A stretch of DNA of 64,000 nucleotides from Bradyrhizobium sp. 1(2017) (GCF_011602485.2 NZ_CP050022.2:7336001-7400000); one strand, 5' to 3'; positions 1 through 8,872 are shown, counted from the stretch's first letter. Notes: generated from the sequence alone by a model not told the origin. Translations and numbers: made by a program.

Positions 1-62
1 ATGCCTTGGAAAAAGGGACCGCCGGCGCCCCCACAATCAGGCGGCGCCGGCCTGGCGGCCAA

Positions 63-266
63 TCAGGCCCGCCAGAAGGGTTTTTCGGCCTCATACGCGA
101 TGTCGGACCAGGACAGGCCGACATCCTGGAGATCCCGGGCGGTCCAGTTGGCAAGCTCGCGCCTGTTGCGGTAGCGCTCATGCCAGACATGGAGGGTGTC
201 GCCGATCTGGTGGAGGAGACCGGGCGCATGATGATTTGTCATCGAATTCTGGGTCAAAATGGACAT
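63..266 (-). CDS. DUF1127 domain small protein
   Basis: This is a 67-residue protein with the DUF1127 signature near its C-terminus. Residues 32-51 carry the arginine-rich YRNRRELANW segment followed by TARDLQDVGLS, the usual last-helix motif. The ATG at 264-266 follows a good AAGGAG. Members of this family are short alphaproteobacterial proteins; some bind RNA and act in phosphate or small-RNA control, but this copy has no assigned role. It is divergent from a LysR regulator with 110 bp between them, so it may be that regulator's target. The N-terminal 30 residues are unremarkable. Confidence 0.85.
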   Translation of the reverse strand: MSILTQNSMTNHHAPGLLHQIGDTLHVWHERYRNRRELANWTARDLQDVGLSWSDIAYEAEKPFWRA

Positions 267-320
267 CTTCAGCTCCTTGAGCTAACTTGACCGCTAATAT
301 CTGCTTCCTGTTGCGGCGCG

Positions 321-336
321 ACAAACGACAATTTGT
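321..336. promoter_or_regulatory. inverted repeat in DUF1127/LysR divergent promoter
   Basis: ACAAA at 321-325 and TTTGT at 332-336 form a perfect 5-bp inverted repeat with a 6-bp spacer, in an AT-richer patch between two divergent starts. LysR-type regulators usually bind interrupted palindromes with a T-N11-A core beside their own promoter, so this is a candidate site for the adjacent regulator. The assignment is by position and symmetry only. Confidence 0.35.
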
Positions 337-376
337 ACCTTTTCGCATGAAATAACGTCATGTATCCTGCTGCCAG

Positions 377-1276
377 ATGACTGCCAGATTGCCCTCATTG
401 AACGGATTGCGGGCGTTCGAGGCCGCCGCGCGCCATCTCAGCTTCACGCTGGCGGCGAGCGAATTGAACGTGACCCAGACGGCGATCAGCCATCAGATCC
501 GACGGCTGGAGGAGGAGCTCGGCATCCGCCTGTTCGTCCGGCAGAACCGCGCCCTGGCTCTGACCCCGCAAGCGCGTGACTATCTCCCCGGCGTCCGCGC
601 CGCCTTCAACGACCTGCGCCTTGCCACCGACCGGCTGCTGCGCAAAGACGACGACAGGGTGCTGACGGTCTCGACGCTGGCCTCGCTCGCTGCAAAATGG
701 CTGTTGCCGCGGCTGACCGATTTCCAGGAGCAGCATCCCGGCATCGATGTCCGCATCACCACCTCGACCAGCCTGGTGGACTTCCAGCGCGACGACGTCG
801 ACGCCGCGATCCGCTACGGCCGCGGCCAATGGCCGGGCCTGCGCGCCGACTGGCTGATGGCGGACGAGCTGTTTCCGGTGTGCAGCCCATCGCTGCTGGG
901 CGGGGACAAGCCGCTGTGCCGGCCGGAGGATCTGAGAAACCATCCGCTGCTGCACACCTCCAACGCCAACAGCGACGATTGGCGGCTATGGCTGACGGCA
1001 GCCGGCCTGCCCTCGGACATCGCCAGGCAGCCGGGCATCACCTTCGACATGATCTTCATGACCATCCAGGCCGCGATCGACGGTATCGGGGTGGCCATGG
1101 GGCGGACGTCGTACGTCCAGGACGACATCGCCAAGGGCCGGCTGGTGGTGCCCTTCAAGATCGCGCTGCCGGCGGATGCCGGCTTCTACCTGGTCTCGCC
1201 AGAGGGCCGCCGCGAGTCGCCAAAATTGGTCGCATTCCGGGACTGGATGCTCGCTGCAACGCAAAATAAAACCTGA
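377..1276 (+). CDS. LysR-family transcriptional regulator, GcvA-like
   Basis: This 299-residue protein has the LysR architecture: an N-terminal winged HTH (about residues 4-64, including NVTQTAISHQIRRLEEELG) and a substrate-binding domain from about residue 90. The sequence LPSLNGLRAFEAAARHLSF is characteristic of the GcvA subgroup, which often controls amino-acid or aromatic catabolism. It is divergent from the DUF1127 gene and followed by an MHS symporter 144 bp downstream on the same strand, a plausible regulon member. The ATG at 377 has no convincing Shine-Dalgarno, so initiation may be weak or the transcript short-leadered. The inducer is unknown. Confidence 0.9.
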   Translation: MTARLPSLNGLRAFEAAARHLSFTLAASELNVTQTAISHQIRRLEEELGIRLFVRQNRALALTPQARDYLPGVRAAFNDLRLATDRLLRKDDDRVLTVSTLASLAAKWLLPRLTDFQEQHPGIDVRITTSTSLVDFQRDDVDAAIRYGRGQWPGLRADWLMADELFPVCSPSLLGGDKPLCRPEDLRNHPLLHTSNANSDDWRLWLTAAGLPSDIARQPGITFDMIFMTIQAAIDGIGVAMGRTSYVQDDIAKGRLVVPFKIALPADAGFYLVSPEGRRESPKLVAFRDWMLAATQNKT

Positions 1277-1420
1277 AGAATCATCAGCTTCCCCGGCAAA
1301 ATCGATTGACTCGCCTCGCCCCGCGCGGGAAGGGGTATGGCAGATTGTCGCAGCATCAATCTGTCGCCTTGCCGGGAGCACGATTTCCGGCCGGCCGCGC
1401 CTTTCCAAGGGGAGAACGCC

Positions 1421-2752
1421 ATGGCTGGATCAGCCGCATCGACCAATCCACCCGCGATCAAGTCGCGCATCGGCGCGATCCTTCGCGCGACGTCGGGCAA
1501 TTTCCTCGAGCAGTTCGACTTCTTCCTGTTCGGCTTCTATGCCGCCGCGATCGGCAAGGCGTTCTTCCCCTCCACCAACGAGACGGCCTCGCTGCTCAAC
1601 ACATTCGGCGTGTTCTGGCTCGGCGCCTTGATGCGACCGGTGGGCGCAATCGTGCTCGGCGCCTATATCGACCGCATCGGCCGCCGCCAAGGCCTGATCG
1701 TCACGCTCGGCATCATGGCGTTCGGCACCGTCGTCATCGCGTTCTGCCCGAGCTACGCGACGATCGGCATCGCCGCGCCGATCATCGTGCTGCTCGGCCG
1801 GCTGCTGCAGGGCTTCTCGGCGGGCGTCGAGCTCGGCGGCGTGTCGGTGTACCTCGCGGAAATCGCAACGCCCGGCAATCGCGGCTTCTACACCTCGTTT
1901 CAATCGTCGAGCCAGCAGGTCGCGATCTTCGTCGCCTCGATCCTCGGCTTCATCCTCTCCGAGGTGATGCCGGCCGACACGGTGGCCGCCTGGGGCTGGC
2001 GCATTCCCTTCTTCGTAGGCTGCCTGATCATTCCCCTGATCTTCATCCTGCGGCGGACGCTGGAAGAGACGCCGGCCTTCCTCGCCATGCGGAAGCATCC
2101 GACGACGCGCGAGGTGTTCGCCTCCGCACTGAACAATTGGCGCATCGTCGTGCTCGGCATGATGATCGCGATCCTGACCACGACGACGTTCTATTTCGTC
2201 ACCGTCTACACACCGACCTTCGGCAAGACCGTGCTGAAGCTGTCGACGCAGGACGCGCTGCTGGTGACGCTGCTGGTGGCGGTGAGCAACTTCATCTGGA
2301 ATCCGGTCGGCGGCGCGCTGTCCGACCGGATCGGCCGCAAGCCGGTGCTGCTCACCATCGCCGGCCTCTCGCTCGTCACCGCCTATCCGGCATTGCATTG
2401 GCTGGTGGCGGCGCCGAGCTTCGGCAAGCTGCTCGCGGTCGAGATGATGTTCTCGTTCTATTTCGGCATGTACAGCGGCACCATGTTGGGTGCGCTGGTC
2501 GAGATCGTGCCGGCGCATGTGCGCACCACCTGCTTCTCGCTCGCCTTCGCGCTCGCCGCCGCACTGTTCGGCACCTTCACGCCATTCGCCTCGACCTGGC
2601 TGATCGAGCGCACCGGCGACAAGGCCTCGCCCGGCTTCTGGCTGATGTTCGCCGCCCTGCTCGGCATCATCGCGGCCTCGACGGTGTATCGCGGTGGCGG
2701 CAAGGCGGCGCCGGTTTATGATGCGGTGCCGGAGCCGGTCGCGGGGCATTAG
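1421..2752 (+). CDS. MFS transporter, metabolite:H+ symporter (MHS) family
   Basis: This 443-residue inner-membrane protein has 12 predicted membrane segments. It opens with [19 protein letters not shown], close to the citrate/ShiA/ProP-type MHS family. The two MFS loop motifs are visible as [11 protein letters not shown] after TM2-3 and [11 protein letters not shown] in the second half. The family couples proton entry to uptake of organic acids, osmolytes or aromatic acids; the substrate here cannot be read. The start at 1421 was chosen because AAGGGGAG lies 7 bp upstream; an in-frame upstream start would add about 28 residues of non-membrane sequence. It lies downstream of the LysR gene. 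Confidence 0.9.
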   Translation: MAGSAASTNPPAIKSRIGAILRATSGNFLEQFDFFLFGFYAAAIGKAFFPSTNETASLLNTFGVFWLGALMRPVGAIVLGAYIDRIGRRQGLIVTLGIMAFGTVVIAFCPSYATIGIAAPIIVLLGRLLQGFSAGVELGGVSVYLAEIATPGNRGFYTSFQSSSQQVAIFVASILGFILSEVMPADTVAAWGWRIPFFVGCLIIPLIFILRRTLEETPAFLAMRKHPTTREVFASALNNWRIVVLGMMIAILTTTTFYFVTVYTPTFGKTVLKLSTQDALLVTLLVAVSNFIWNPVGGALSDRIGRKPVLLTIAGLSLVTAYPALHWLVAAPSFGKLLAVEMMFSFYFGMYSGTMLGALVEIVPAHVRTTCFSLAFALAAALFGTFTPFASTWLIERTGDKASPGFWLMFAALLGIIAASTVYRGGGKAAPVYDAVPEPVAGH

Positions 2753-2843
2753 GACGGTTCCGGGGCGCCTCGCAGAGGCGAGCTATGATGCGCAAGTGCG
2801 CATCAGAGAATCCATGTCTCCCGGCACTCCTGTCGCACGATGG

Positions 2844-2877
2844 ATTCCGGGTTCAGCCCTACGGGCTGCCCCGGAAT
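2844..2877. repeat. palindromic intergenic element (REP-like)
   Basis: ATTCCGGGTTCAGCCC (2844-2859) is followed after 3 bases by GGGCTGCCCCGGAAT (2863-2877), an almost perfect inverted repeat with one indel. It sits between the convergent symporter and Rieske genes and could serve both as terminator. The attccggg/ccccggaat core is common between genes in Bradyrhizobium. Confidence 0.6.
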
Positions 2878-2887
2878 GACGGTGGGG

Positions 2888-3301
2888 CTAAAGCTCCACC
2901 ACCACGTAGTCGCTCTCGACCTTCACCGGGATCGTCTCGGCGACATACGGTCCCTTCACCACGCTGGCGCCGGGCTCGACATGGGCCGGATAGGCCTTCA
3001 CGCGGAAGCGGCGGGGGTCGCAATAGGACTGGCCGGTGCGGATGTCGAACTCCCAGCCGTGCCAGGGGCAGCGGATGATCTCGCCGATCTTGGTGTATTC
3101 GATCTCGCCCGGATCCTTGGATTGCGCGAGCCCGATCAGCGGCCCCTCGCACAGCGCCGCGCCCTGATGCGGGCAGCGGTTCATCAGGCCGAAATATTTA
3201 CCCTTGATGTTGAAGACCGCGATCGGCCTCCCGTCAATCTCCAGGAATTTTCGCGTGCCCGGCGGAAGCTCGTCGACCGCGGCAATCACATGACGCGCCA
3301 T
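2888..3301 (-). CDS. Rieske [2Fe-2S] domain protein
   Basis: This 137-residue soluble Rieske protein has both cluster motifs intact: C43-P-H45 and C78-P-W-H81 (IIRCPWHGWEFD). The length suits a free-standing ferredoxin of a ring-hydroxylating or related oxygenase. No oxygenase or reductase subunit lies nearby, so the redox partner is unknown. Its ATG overlaps the stop codon of the upstream amidohydrolase by one base, so the two are translationally coupled and probably act on the same pathway. There is no signal peptide, so it should be cytoplasmic. Confidence 0.9.
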   Translation of the reverse strand: MARHVIAAVDELPPGTRKFLEIDGRPIAVFNIKGKYFGLMNRCPHQGAALCEGPLIGLAQSKDPGEIEYTKIGEIIRCPWHGWEFDIRTGQSYCDPRRFRVKAYPAHVEPGASVVKGPYVAETIPVKVESDYVVVEL

Positions 3302-4410
3302 CAAGCCAGCCCGTAAAGCTTCTTCGCATTGCCGAGGTAGAACGCCTCGCGATTGGACTCGCTGACGCCCGCCGGCAGCACGCGCGACGGCTCGTCGTAA
3401 TCCCAATGCGGATAATCGGTCGCGAACAAGAGCCGGTCCCAGCCGATCCAGTTGATGACGTCGAACAGATCCTCGCGCCGCTCCGGGTCTTCCATCGGCT
3501 GCGTCGTCCACCACACCTGCTCGCGGATATATTCGGACGGCGGCCGCTTCACATGCGGCACCTCGCTGCGCAGGCGCTGCCAGGCCTTGTCCAGCCGCCA
3601 TGCCAGCGACGGCGCCCAGCCGAAGCCGGCCTCGATCATCACCATCTTCAGTTTCGGGAAGCGCTCGAACACGCCTTCCAGCACGAGGCTCGCCAGCGCC
3701 GATTGCTGGCACTGCGAGTGACCCACCATCTCCTCGATGTAATAGGACGGCCAGCCCGAGGGCGTGATCGGATTGCCGCCGAAGCCGAAAGCGTGCACCC
3801 CGACGGGGAGGCCGGCCTCTTCCGCAGCCTGGTAGATCGGCCAGTAACGACGCTGGCCGAGTGGCTCGACATTGCGGCTGAGCAGCAGCACCTGGACGAA
3901 GTTCTTGTCGCCGGCGCGCTCGCGGATCTCGGCGGCGGCCGACAGCCCGTCCTCATTGCCGACGACGATGGACGCCTTCAGCCGCTTGTCCTTGCTGGTC
4001 CATTTGTCGATCTGCCAATCGTTGATCGCCGAGCACAAGGCGGCCGAGAGCTCGTGATTGCGGATGCCCTGCCCGGTGTTGAGCGGATTGAGCACCCCTA
4101 ACTGCACGTTGTTGGGATCGAGCAGCTGCTTCTGCATGAAGGACAGCGAGGAGCCCTGCGGGCCGCCTTCCGGCGGATAGGCATCGCGGCGCGAGGCGTT
4201 GGGTTGGGCCTTCGGATAGGGAGGGCCTTCCATCATGCCCTGATAGGCATGGACGCCGTAGATTTCGAGATGATGCTGCCAGCGTTTGGCGAGGTAGGGA
4301 TAGAGCTCGGTGCGGGTGGCGCGGGCCGGATGGATGTCGCAATCCGCGATCGCGGTTTTCGCAGTCAGTGGGGAAGCGGCTTCTTGGCTCTCGCGGAACT
4401 GGATATTCAT
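3301..4410 (-). CDS. amidohydrolase-2 family protein (ACMSD-like)
   Basis: This 369-residue TIM-barrel metal hydrolase is of the Amidohydrolase_2 family, which includes decarboxylases such as ACMSD and gamma-resorcylate decarboxylase. Likely metal-site positions are the N-terminal D25-I-H27 (in DCDIHPAR), H206 (VGVHAFG), and D332 (LFATDYPHWD). The first motif is D-x-H rather than the usual H-x-H. A strong AAGGAGG precedes the ATG. It is the middle gene of an operon with a paralogous amidohydrolase upstream (25 bp gap to that gene's stop) and the Rieske protein downstream. Decarboxylation or hydrolysis of an aromatic or semialdehyde acid is plausible. Confidence 0.88.
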   Translation of the reverse strand: MNIQFRESQEAASPLTAKTAIADCDIHPARATRTELYPYLAKRWQHHLEIYGVHAYQGMMEGPPYPKAQPNASRRDAYPPEGGPQGSSLSFMQKQLLDPNNVQLGVLNPLNTGQGIRNHELSAALCSAINDWQIDKWTSKDKRLKASIVVGNEDGLSAAAEIRERAGDKNFVQVLLLSRNVEPLGQRRYWPIYQAAEEAGLPVGVHAFGFGGNPITPSGWPSYYIEEMVGHSQCQQSALASLVLEGVFERFPKLKMVMIEAGFGWAPSLAWRLDKAWQRLRSEVPHVKRPPSEYIREQVWWTTQPMEDPERREDLFDVINWIGWDRLLFATDYPHWDYDEPSRVLPAGVSESNREAFYLGNAKKLYGLA

Positions 4411-4435
4411 CGCCTTGCCTCCTTTGGCAGCGGGC

Positions 4436-5494
4436 TCATGTCAGGCGGGGATAGGTTGCATGCGGATTGTCGATCATGATCTTGCGCACGAGATCGGGGG
4501 ACAGACCTTCGGGCAGCGCGTCCTGGCCGTCGAACTGCCAGTGCGGATAGTCCGTGGAGAATAGGACTAATTCGTCGGACTGCATATGATCAAACAGGCG
4601 ATTTAATGTCGACTCATCCGGCGGCGCATCAAAAGGCTGTAACGAGAAGCGGATGTTGCTGCGCACAATGTCTAGCGGCGCGCGATCAACCCAGGGCGTC
4701 TCCATCCGCACCCCGCGCCAGAACTTGTGCAGGCGCCAGAGATAAGGAGATATCCAGGAGACGCCGGATTCCAGCATCACCATTTTCAGCCGCGGAAACT
4801 TGGCGAACACACCCTCGACGATCAGGCTGGTGAGCTGGGTCTGGAACGCCTGTGCCTGACCGACATAATCCTCGATGTGATAGGAACCCCATCCCACTGC
4901 GGTGGGCGGATTGTGATAGGCGGAACCGGCGTGGACGCCGACCGGAAGTTCCAGGCGTTCCGCTGCCGCGTAGATCGGCCACAGCGCGCGCTTGCCGAGC
5001 GGCGTGTCGCCCATGACCAGCATCAGCACCTGCACGAAGCGCTTGTCCGGAGCGCAACGCTCGATCTCGGCGACGGCCTTCTCGACGCTCTGCGTGGGGA
5101 TCACGATCGAGCCGCGCAGGCGGGGATCGCGGTCGAGCCATTCCTTGGCGAGCCAATCGTTCAAGGCGCGGCAGAAGGCCGCCTGCATGTCCTCGGAGAA
5201 TACCATCTGCACGCCATAGAGCGGATTGCAGATGGCGAACTTCAGCTGAAAAGGAGCGAGCACATGGCGCTGCATGTCCTCGAGGCTTTCGCCGGGCTTG
5301 CCGTTTTCCGGGCGCCAATCGGGACGCGACACGATCGGCGATCTCTCGGGATAGGATTGCGAGATGAGATCGACCATGCCGCGCGTCGTCACCTGATCGC
5401 GCCAGTAATCGTTCAGATACGGTAACAGGCTGGTCAGATGCGGCACGGCGGGATGCACATCGCAATCCACCCCGCCAGCGATCAGGGACGCCAT
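4436..5494 (-). CDS. amidohydrolase-2 family protein, paralog of the next gene
   Basis: This 352-residue Amidohydrolase_2 protein is clearly paralogous to the neighbour downstream. It has D12-V-H14 near the N-terminus (GVDCDVHPAVP), a VGVHAGSAYHNPP segment and the C-terminal LVLFSTDYPHWQFDG motif with the conserved Asp. The start at 5494 has AAGGAG 6 bp upstream; a longer in-frame version would add 18 charged residues lacking family similarity. It is the first gene of the three-gene operon with the second amidohydrolase and the Rieske protein. The pair could form a heteromer or act on successive intermediates; the sequence does not decide. Confidence 0.88.
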   Translation of the reverse strand: MASLIAGGVDCDVHPAVPHLTSLLPYLNDYWRDQVTTRGMVDLISQSYPERSPIVSRPDWRPENGKPGESLEDMQRHVLAPFQLKFAICNPLYGVQMVFSEDMQAAFCRALNDWLAKEWLDRDPRLRGSIVIPTQSVEKAVAEIERCAPDKRFVQVLMLVMGDTPLGKRALWPIYAAAERLELPVGVHAGSAYHNPPTAVGWGSYHIEDYVGQAQAFQTQLTSLIVEGVFAKFPRLKMVMLESGVSWISPYLWRLHKFWRGVRMETPWVDRAPLDIVRSNIRFSLQPFDAPPDESTLNRLFDHMQSDELVLFSTDYPHWQFDGQDALPEGLSPDLVRKIMIDNPHATYPRLT

Positions 5495-5640
5495 GACGTC
5501 TCCTTCACGTTTCCTCGTCTCATTTTGTTTGTCTTGCCCACCATTCAAGCAGGCCTGCCCGTCGCCCGCAACTCGGCCAAGCCTTCTGTCATATGCTAGG
5601 AAGGCTGGGCTCGGTTGCGACGGAATGAGAGGTCAAGGGG

Positions 5641-6123
5641 ATGAAAGAGCTCATCGGCATTGCAGAACAGGTCGCGGCCCGCCTGATCGCGCGCAAACAG
5701 ACCATTGCGGTGGCGGAATCCTCCACCGGCGGGCTGATCTCCGCCAGCCTGCTCGCCGTGCCCGGCGCGTCCGCCTATTTCCTTGGCGGCGCGGTCGTTT
5801 ACACCCGCGATGCCAGACGCGCGCTGATGGATATTTCGGATGAAGGAATGAAGGGCTTTCGCTCCTCCTCGGAGCCCTATGCGCAGCTGCTTGCGGAACG
5901 GATGCGATCACGCTTCGGATGCGACTGGGGCCTGTCCGAGACCGGCGCAGCCGGCCCCACCGGCAACCGCTACGGCGACGCCGCAGGCCATAGCTGCATG
6001 GCTGTCGCAGGGCCGGCAGCAGAGGTGGTGACGCTGGAGACGGCGAGCGGCGACCGGTTCGGCAACATGCAGGTCTTTGCGGCGACGGCGCTGAAATTGC
6101 TGTTGAGGAAGCTGGAGGGGTGA
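5641..6123 (+). CDS. CinA C-terminal domain protein (nicotinamide-nucleotide amidase)
   Basis: This 160-residue single-domain protein matches the CinA C-terminal (PncC) family, which deamidates NMN to nicotinate mononucleotide in the pyridine nucleotide salvage cycle. The motif AVAESSTGGLISASLLAVPGAS contains the catalytic serine region, and LSETGAAGPTGNRYG is the second conserved block. No N-terminal molybdopterin-like domain is present, as in E. coli PncC. The start at 5641 is preceded by AAGGGG. It is divergent from the amidohydrolase operon and convergent with the DUF1488 gene. Confidence 0.85.
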   Translation: MKELIGIAEQVAARLIARKQTIAVAESSTGGLISASLLAVPGASAYFLGGAVVYTRDARRALMDISDEGMKGFRSSSEPYAQLLAERMRSRFGCDWGLSETGAAGPTGNRYGDAAGHSCMAVAGPAAEVVTLETASGDRFGNMQVFAATALKLLLRKLEG

Positions 6124-6168
6124 CACAGCTGCGCTGGCGTAAGATCGGCGACGGTGTGTCATCCCCGA

Positions 6169-6196
6169 CGTCGTCCTGGCGAAGGCCAGGACGACG
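6169..6196. terminator. bidirectional hairpin terminator
   Basis: A perfect 12-bp stem (CGTCGTCCTGGC at 6169-6180, GCCAGGACGACG at 6185-6196) closes a GAAG loop between the convergent cinA-like and DUF1488 genes. There is no long T-run, so termination may be inefficient or the element may be a REP-type palindrome. Confidence 0.6.
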
Positions 6197-6208
6197 CATG
6201 TGGGACAG

Positions 6209-6484
6209 CTACCGTCCCAAATGCCGCATGAAGATCCGCACCACATAGCCCGGGAATCGCGGCGCTTCGTCGTAGAGGTCGGATGCGATCCGCTCAATGG
6301 TCTCGCGCAGCGACAGGAACTGCGCCTGGCGCGCGCTGCTTTCGGTGCCCTGCATGCCCGCAAGCTCGTCCATCGCGGCGTCGCTGATCTGGCACTGCAC
6401 CACATCGCTGTCGTCCAGCATGGTGAAGCGGAAGGCCAGCCGTTCCAGATCATGGCCAATGATTTTGTCGCGCGTCAGCGGCAT
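6209..6484 (-). CDS. DUF1488 family protein
   Basis: This is a 91-residue acidic cytoplasmic protein resembling DUF1488, with FTMLDDSDVVQCQISDAAMDEL followed by a helical C-terminal half ending FMRHLGR. Family function is unknown. It is monocistronic between a terminator-like hairpin downstream and the secreted TPR gene upstream. The ATG at 6482-6484 lies only 3 bases from a perfect 13-bp inverted repeat that would fold over the ribosome binding region (see separate entry), which is unusual. Confidence 0.75.
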   Translation of the reverse strand: MPLTRDKIIGHDLERLAFRFTMLDDSDVVQCQISDAAMDELAGMQGTESSARQAQFLSLRETIERIASDLYDEAPRFPGYVVRIFMRHLGR

Positions 6485-6487
6485 CCA

Positions 6488-6519
6488 ATTGTCCCGTTCG
6501 CGCCCCCGAACGGGACAAT
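6488..6519 (-). promoter_or_regulatory. perfect 13-bp hairpin over the DUF1488 ribosome binding region
   Basis: ATTGTCCCGTTCG (6488-6500) and its exact reverse complement (6507-6519) flank a 6-base loop. In the transcript of the minus-strand DUF1488 gene this stem ends three nucleotides before the ATG and includes the only Shine-Dalgarno-like bases (GGGAC). It could be a translational control hairpin, or a DNA operator for a dimeric regulator. Confidence 0.5.
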
Positions 6520-6612
6520 GCTGAAAAACTGACGCCTTGTCACCATCCGCGCCAGGGACATGGCGGTCCTGCGGCGCTCGCGCGCACCCTTCAGGCGGGC
6601 CACGCTCCTACG

Positions 6613-7224
6613 TCAGTAGACCAGCGCCGCGCCGGACGGCTTGTCCAGCGCCGCGGCCAGCGATCGATACTCCTCGCAGTCCGTCCCGCAGATGGATGCG
6701 ATCCGGCCGAGGTGATAGAGCGCTTGCTCGCGGTTTCCCCGCTCGAGCTGCCACAATCCATAATATTGCCAGGTCAGCACGTGGTTCGGATCCGCCCGCA
6801 AGGCGCGCTCGTACCAGACCTGCGACTGCTCGTAGTCACCGAGCTTGCGATAGGAGTAGCCGATGAGGTTGGCGACGTTCGGATGATCGTCATGGCCGAG
6901 CGATTTCAACTGCGCGATCGCGGACCCATAATCGTTGCGCTCGTAGATGGTGTCATAGGCCACGCGGTAGCCGGCCGCGAAAGCGGGATCACCGATGCTG
7001 GATTGATTGTTCGGCTTCTTCGCCTTCTGACCGGCCTTCGTTCCGGAACGCCTTGGATAGGCCGGCTGAGCAGTGCTGGGAGTTGAATAGGCGCTACCAT
7101 AGGGGTCGCTGCCACCACCGCCTCCTCCGCCGCCGCCGCCACCTCCGCCCGCTGAGTACGCGGGGGAAGCTAGTAGCGCCGCAAACGTCCCCAGCGTGAC
7201 GAGTCTGATCATCGCTGTGATCAT
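6613..7224 (-). CDS. secreted tetratricopeptide-repeat protein with poly-glycine tract
   Basis: This 203-residue protein begins with a Sec signal (MITAMIRLVTLGTFAALLAS, cleavage likely after AYSA), then a run of about 13 glycines (residues 26-38), a low-complexity SDPYGSAYS linker and basic residues. About two TPR units follow (residues 92-190, including IGYSYRKLGDYEQSQVWYERAL and YYGLWQLERGNREQALYHL). It is likely periplasmic and may scaffold protein interactions. A good AGGAG precedes the ATG. The Gly tract is encoded by near-identical GGN codons and may be length-variable between strains. Function is unknown. Confidence 0.85.
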   Translation of the reverse strand: MITAMIRLVTLGTFAALLASPAYSAGGGGGGGGGGGGGSDPYGSAYSTPSTAQPAYPRRSGTKAGQKAKKPNNQSSIGDPAFAAGYRVAYDTIYERNDYGSAIAQLKSLGHDDHPNVANLIGYSYRKLGDYEQSQVWYERALRADPNHVLTWQYYGLWQLERGNREQALYHLGRIASICGTDCEEYRSLAAALDKPSGAALVY

Positions 7225-7347
7225 GTCTGTCTCCTGTCCTGTTTCAAGCGGCCCCGGATGACGTAATTAACCCTGCCTTGGCAGCGATATTCCAGGATGC
7301 AGCGCTCCACGGAGACGTCAGCGCTCGTACGACAGTTCTGTTGTCCT

Positions 7348-8817
7348 TTACTGGAACGCGACTTCAGCGAAACTCCTCAGCTTGCGCGAATGCAGCCGTT
7401 CGGATTCCTGCTCCTTGAGTCGTTCCAGCGCCTTGAGGCCGATCTCGAGATGCTGGCCGACGCGGCGGCGATAGAATTCGCTGGCCATGCCCGCGAGCTT
7501 GATCTCGCCGTGCAGCGGCTTGTCGGAGACGCAGAGCAGCGTGCCGTAGGGAACGCGGAAGCGGTAGCCGTTGGCGGCGATCGCGGCCGATTCCATGTCG
7601 AGCGCGACCGCGCGCGATTGCGACATGCGGCGGATCACGTCTGGCCCCGAGATCTCCCAGTTGCGGTTGTCGACGCTGGCGACGGTCCCCGTGCGCATCA
7701 GGCGCTTGAGCTCGAAGCCTTCGAGCCCGGTGACATCCTCGACCGCCTCCTCGAGCGCGACCTGCATCTCGGCCAGCGCCGGGATCGGCACCCACAGCGG
7801 CAGTTCGCGGTCGAGCACATGATCCTCGCGCACATAGCCATGCGCGAGCACGTAGTCGCCGAGCCGTTGCGTGTTGCGCAGGCCCGCGCAATGGCCGAGC
7901 ATCAGCCAGGCGTGCGGTCGCAACACGGCGACGTGGTCCGTGACGTTGCGTGCGTTCGACGGACCGGTGCCGATGTTGATCAGGGTGATGCCGCGATAGC
8001 CGGGCTCGACCAGATGGAAGGCCGGCATCTGCGGCGCACGCACGGGCGCAACACCCGTCATCACGCCGCCGGCGCGCGTGACGACGTTGCCGGGCGCGAC
8101 GAAGGCTTCGAGGCCGGCGTCGCGGGACTGAAGCCGCTGCTGACAAAGCTGCGCAAAGGCGTCGACATAGAACTGGTAGTTGGTGAAGATCACGAAGTTC
8201 TGGAAATACTCGGGATCGGTGCCGGTGTAGTGATAGAGCCGGCGCAGCGAATAGTCGACGCGGGCGGCGCGGAACAGCGACAGCGGCTCGGGCGCGCCAG
8301 GTTGCAGCTCGAAGGTGCCGTCGGCGATCGCATCGTCCATCGTGGCGAGATCAGGCACGTCGAACGCATCGCGCAGCGATCGCGTCACGGACGAGTTTTC
8401 GCTGGTGGTGATGGCGGCCTCGATGTTGATGTCACGGCGATAGGCGAAGTGGATCGGGATCGGCTCGGCGGACTCGCCGATCTCGACCGGCACGCCGTGG
8501 TTCTGGATCAAGAGTCCGATCTGTTCGATGAGATAGCTGCGGAACAGATCGGGCCGCGTGACGCTGGTCTCGTGCACGCCGGGACCGGCGACGAATCCAT
8601 AGGCAAGACGCGAATCCAGCCGTGCATGCGTCGCAGTGGTGAGGCGGACGAAGGGATAGTAGGCCCGCACCCGCGTCGTGATCGCTTCGCCGCCGACGTA
8701 AGCCTCGAACCGGTCGCGCAGGAATTTCGTGTTGCGCTCGTAGATCTCCTCGAGCCGCACGACGGCAAGGGACGCATCGGAGAAGGATTCGGTGGCGATG
8801 GAGGGAGGGGATTGCAT
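7348..8817 (-). CDS. amn: AMP nucleosidase
   Basis: This 489-residue protein hydrolyses AMP to adenine and ribose 5-phosphate, controlling adenylate pools. It has the N-terminal AMN domain (ITTRVRAYYPFVRLTT, FVAGPGVHETSVTRPDLF) and the C-terminal nucleoside-phosphorylase-fold domain (ITLINIGTGPSNARNVTDH, VALDMESAAIAANGYRFRVPYGT, where the MESA glutamate is the typical ribose ligand). Length matches the E. coli enzyme (about 484). The ATG at 8817 was preferred over a TTG 27 bp upstream. It is monocistronic, with a 28-bp inverted repeat element upstream. Confidence 0.92.
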   Translation of the reverse strand: MQSPPSIATESFSDASLAVVRLEEIYERNTKFLRDRFEAYVGGEAITTRVRAYYPFVRLTTATHARLDSRLAYGFVAGPGVHETSVTRPDLFRSYLIEQIGLLIQNHGVPVEIGESAEPIPIHFAYRRDINIEAAITTSENSSVTRSLRDAFDVPDLATMDDAIADGTFELQPGAPEPLSLFRAARVDYSLRRLYHYTGTDPEYFQNFVIFTNYQFYVDAFAQLCQQRLQSRDAGLEAFVAPGNVVTRAGGVMTGVAPVRAPQMPAFHLVEPGYRGITLINIGTGPSNARNVTDHVAVLRPHAWLMLGHCAGLRNTQRLGDYVLAHGYVREDHVLDRELPLWVPIPALAEMQVALEEAVEDVTGLEGFELKRLMRTGTVASVDNRNWEISGPDVIRRMSQSRAVALDMESAAIAANGYRFRVPYGTLLCVSDKPLHGEIKLAGMASEFYRRRVGQHLEIGLKALERLKEQESERLHSRKLRSFAEVAFQ

Positions 8818-8872
8818 GGTCGACCGCCGGGTTGCTGTTTGCAATCGCAGTATAGCAAACTGGCAGCAAAGT

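Noticed and set aside
6..290. 94-codon plus-strand frame opposite the DUF1127 gene
   Set aside because: The DUF1127 motif on the other strand with a good RBS is decisive; this is a shadow.
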